A stretch of 64,000 bases of DNA, taken from positions 1-64,000 of the forward strand of contig JABDCA010000011.1 in assembly GCA_013288345.1 (NCBI GenBank), in the 5' to 3' direction. The first letter of the stretch is position 1; each line of letters starts with the position of its first letter. Position numbers and translations under genes: made by a program. Shown piece by piece: positions 63,710 through 64,000 of this stretch. Source of the DNA: Bacteroidota bacterium (lineage in GTDB: Bacteria; Bacteroidota; Bacteroidia; JABEUT01). A model generated the notes under the pieces. It saw only the letters and a program-made list of their open reading frames with translations. It did not search any database and was not told where the DNA came from.

Positions 63710-64000
63710 ATGAGAAATACATTGAAATTAGCCGGGGCAATTGCATTACTGTTTTTAGGCAGCGATTTGTTTGCACAGGGTGGTGGCGTACTTAGCCCGG
63801 GACAAATGCAGGATCAGCTGTATCTTAAAGAAAATGCACCTAACCGCAGGGTAATACCTTATACCTACTTGCGCGAAGCCGATGTTATTTGGTCAAAGAG
63901 GATATGGAGGATATTAGATTTAAGGGAAAAAATGAACTTAGATATGTATTATCCTGTTACTCCAAATGCAAACAGAAGAAGCTTATGGGATATTGTTGTA
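63710..64000 (+). CDS. gldN: T9SS ring protein GldN (PorN), cut by window end
   Basis: The first 97 codons of gldN are present; it is not in the ORF track because the window ends before the stop. The signal peptide is about residues 1-22 (LLFLGSDLFA). The mature start GVLSPGQMQDQLYLKENAPNR is followed by the family block READVIWSKRIWRILDLREKMN and YYPVTPNANRRSLWDIVV. GldN is the periplasmic ring partner of GldK. Its first mature residues match the head of the GldK paralog at 34.9 kb. Confidence 0.92.
   Translation, partial: MRNTLKLAGAIALLFLGSDLFAQGGGVLSPGQMQDQLYLKENAPNRRVIPYTYLREADVIWSKRIWRILDLREKMNLDMYYPVTPNANRRSLWDIVV

Overview
The window is about 64 kb of a Bacteroidota chromosome, most likely from the Chitinophagia/Sphingobacteriia side of the phylum. 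The evidence is a type IX secretion/gliding core (PorP/SprF-like protein, GldK, GldL, GldM, start of GldN), an atpD-atpC pair apart from other ATP synthase genes, no clear Shine-Dalgarno sequences, and many upstream copies of the Bacteroidetes -7 promoter element TAnnTTTG. Most genes are housekeeping. I saw no phage, insertion sequence, CRISPR array, tRNA or rRNA.

Layout. 0.4-8 kb: M28 peptidase, rsmI, a MORN-repeat protein, asd (-), a divergent sigma-like/membrane protein pair, and a beta-barrel protein with ribD (-). 7.9-12 kb: prmC-ligA-lpxK (+). 12-18 kb (-): folD-ffh, pyrB-pyrR, rpsA. 18-25 kb: a KBL/SPT-like PLP enzyme, a YXWGXW-type small protein, a multidomain glycosyltransferase with recR, an Nfu-type protein and a ClC protein. 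25-35 kb: an HU-like protein, two unknown exported proteins, then a two-component system, a PepSY-like protein and a TolC/adaptor/RND efflux operon. 35-37.5 kb (-): a leucine-rich-repeat protein followed by a GldK paralog whose N-terminus looks like GldN. 37.6-46 kb: accA, ribF (-), atpD-atpC, a lipoprotein, and a flavin oxidase/DUF502/GT39 run. 46-53 kb: a DUF4139 protein, then a five-gene phosphorelay cluster on the minus strand (three stand-alone receivers, a kinase with twelve 21-residue repeats, a CHASE3 hybrid kinase). 53-64 kb (+): rimK-methyltransferase, topA with a degenerate arginase-fold protein, and porP-gldK-gldL-gldM-gldN, the last cut by the window edge.

Several ORF-track starts are TTG codons or lie upstream of the promoter. 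Start choices were corrected for prmC, ffh, pyrR, the Nfu protein, ClC, HU, an exported protein (26.5 kb), the PepSY protein, the RND adaptor and the methyltransferase. In at least four genes the -7 element ends only 4-5 bases before the ATG, which suggests leaderless transcripts.

Most interesting: the GldN/GldK-like chimera far from the main T9SS locus; the arginase-fold protein beside the T9SS genes that has lost three of six metal ligands; the heptad-phased repeat kinase with its three receivers; a perfect 16-bp hairpin between gldL and gldM; an orphan terminator implying a small RNA before the KBL-like gene; and several families of dispersed palindromic repeats. All assignments come from reading motifs by eye; no database search was run.
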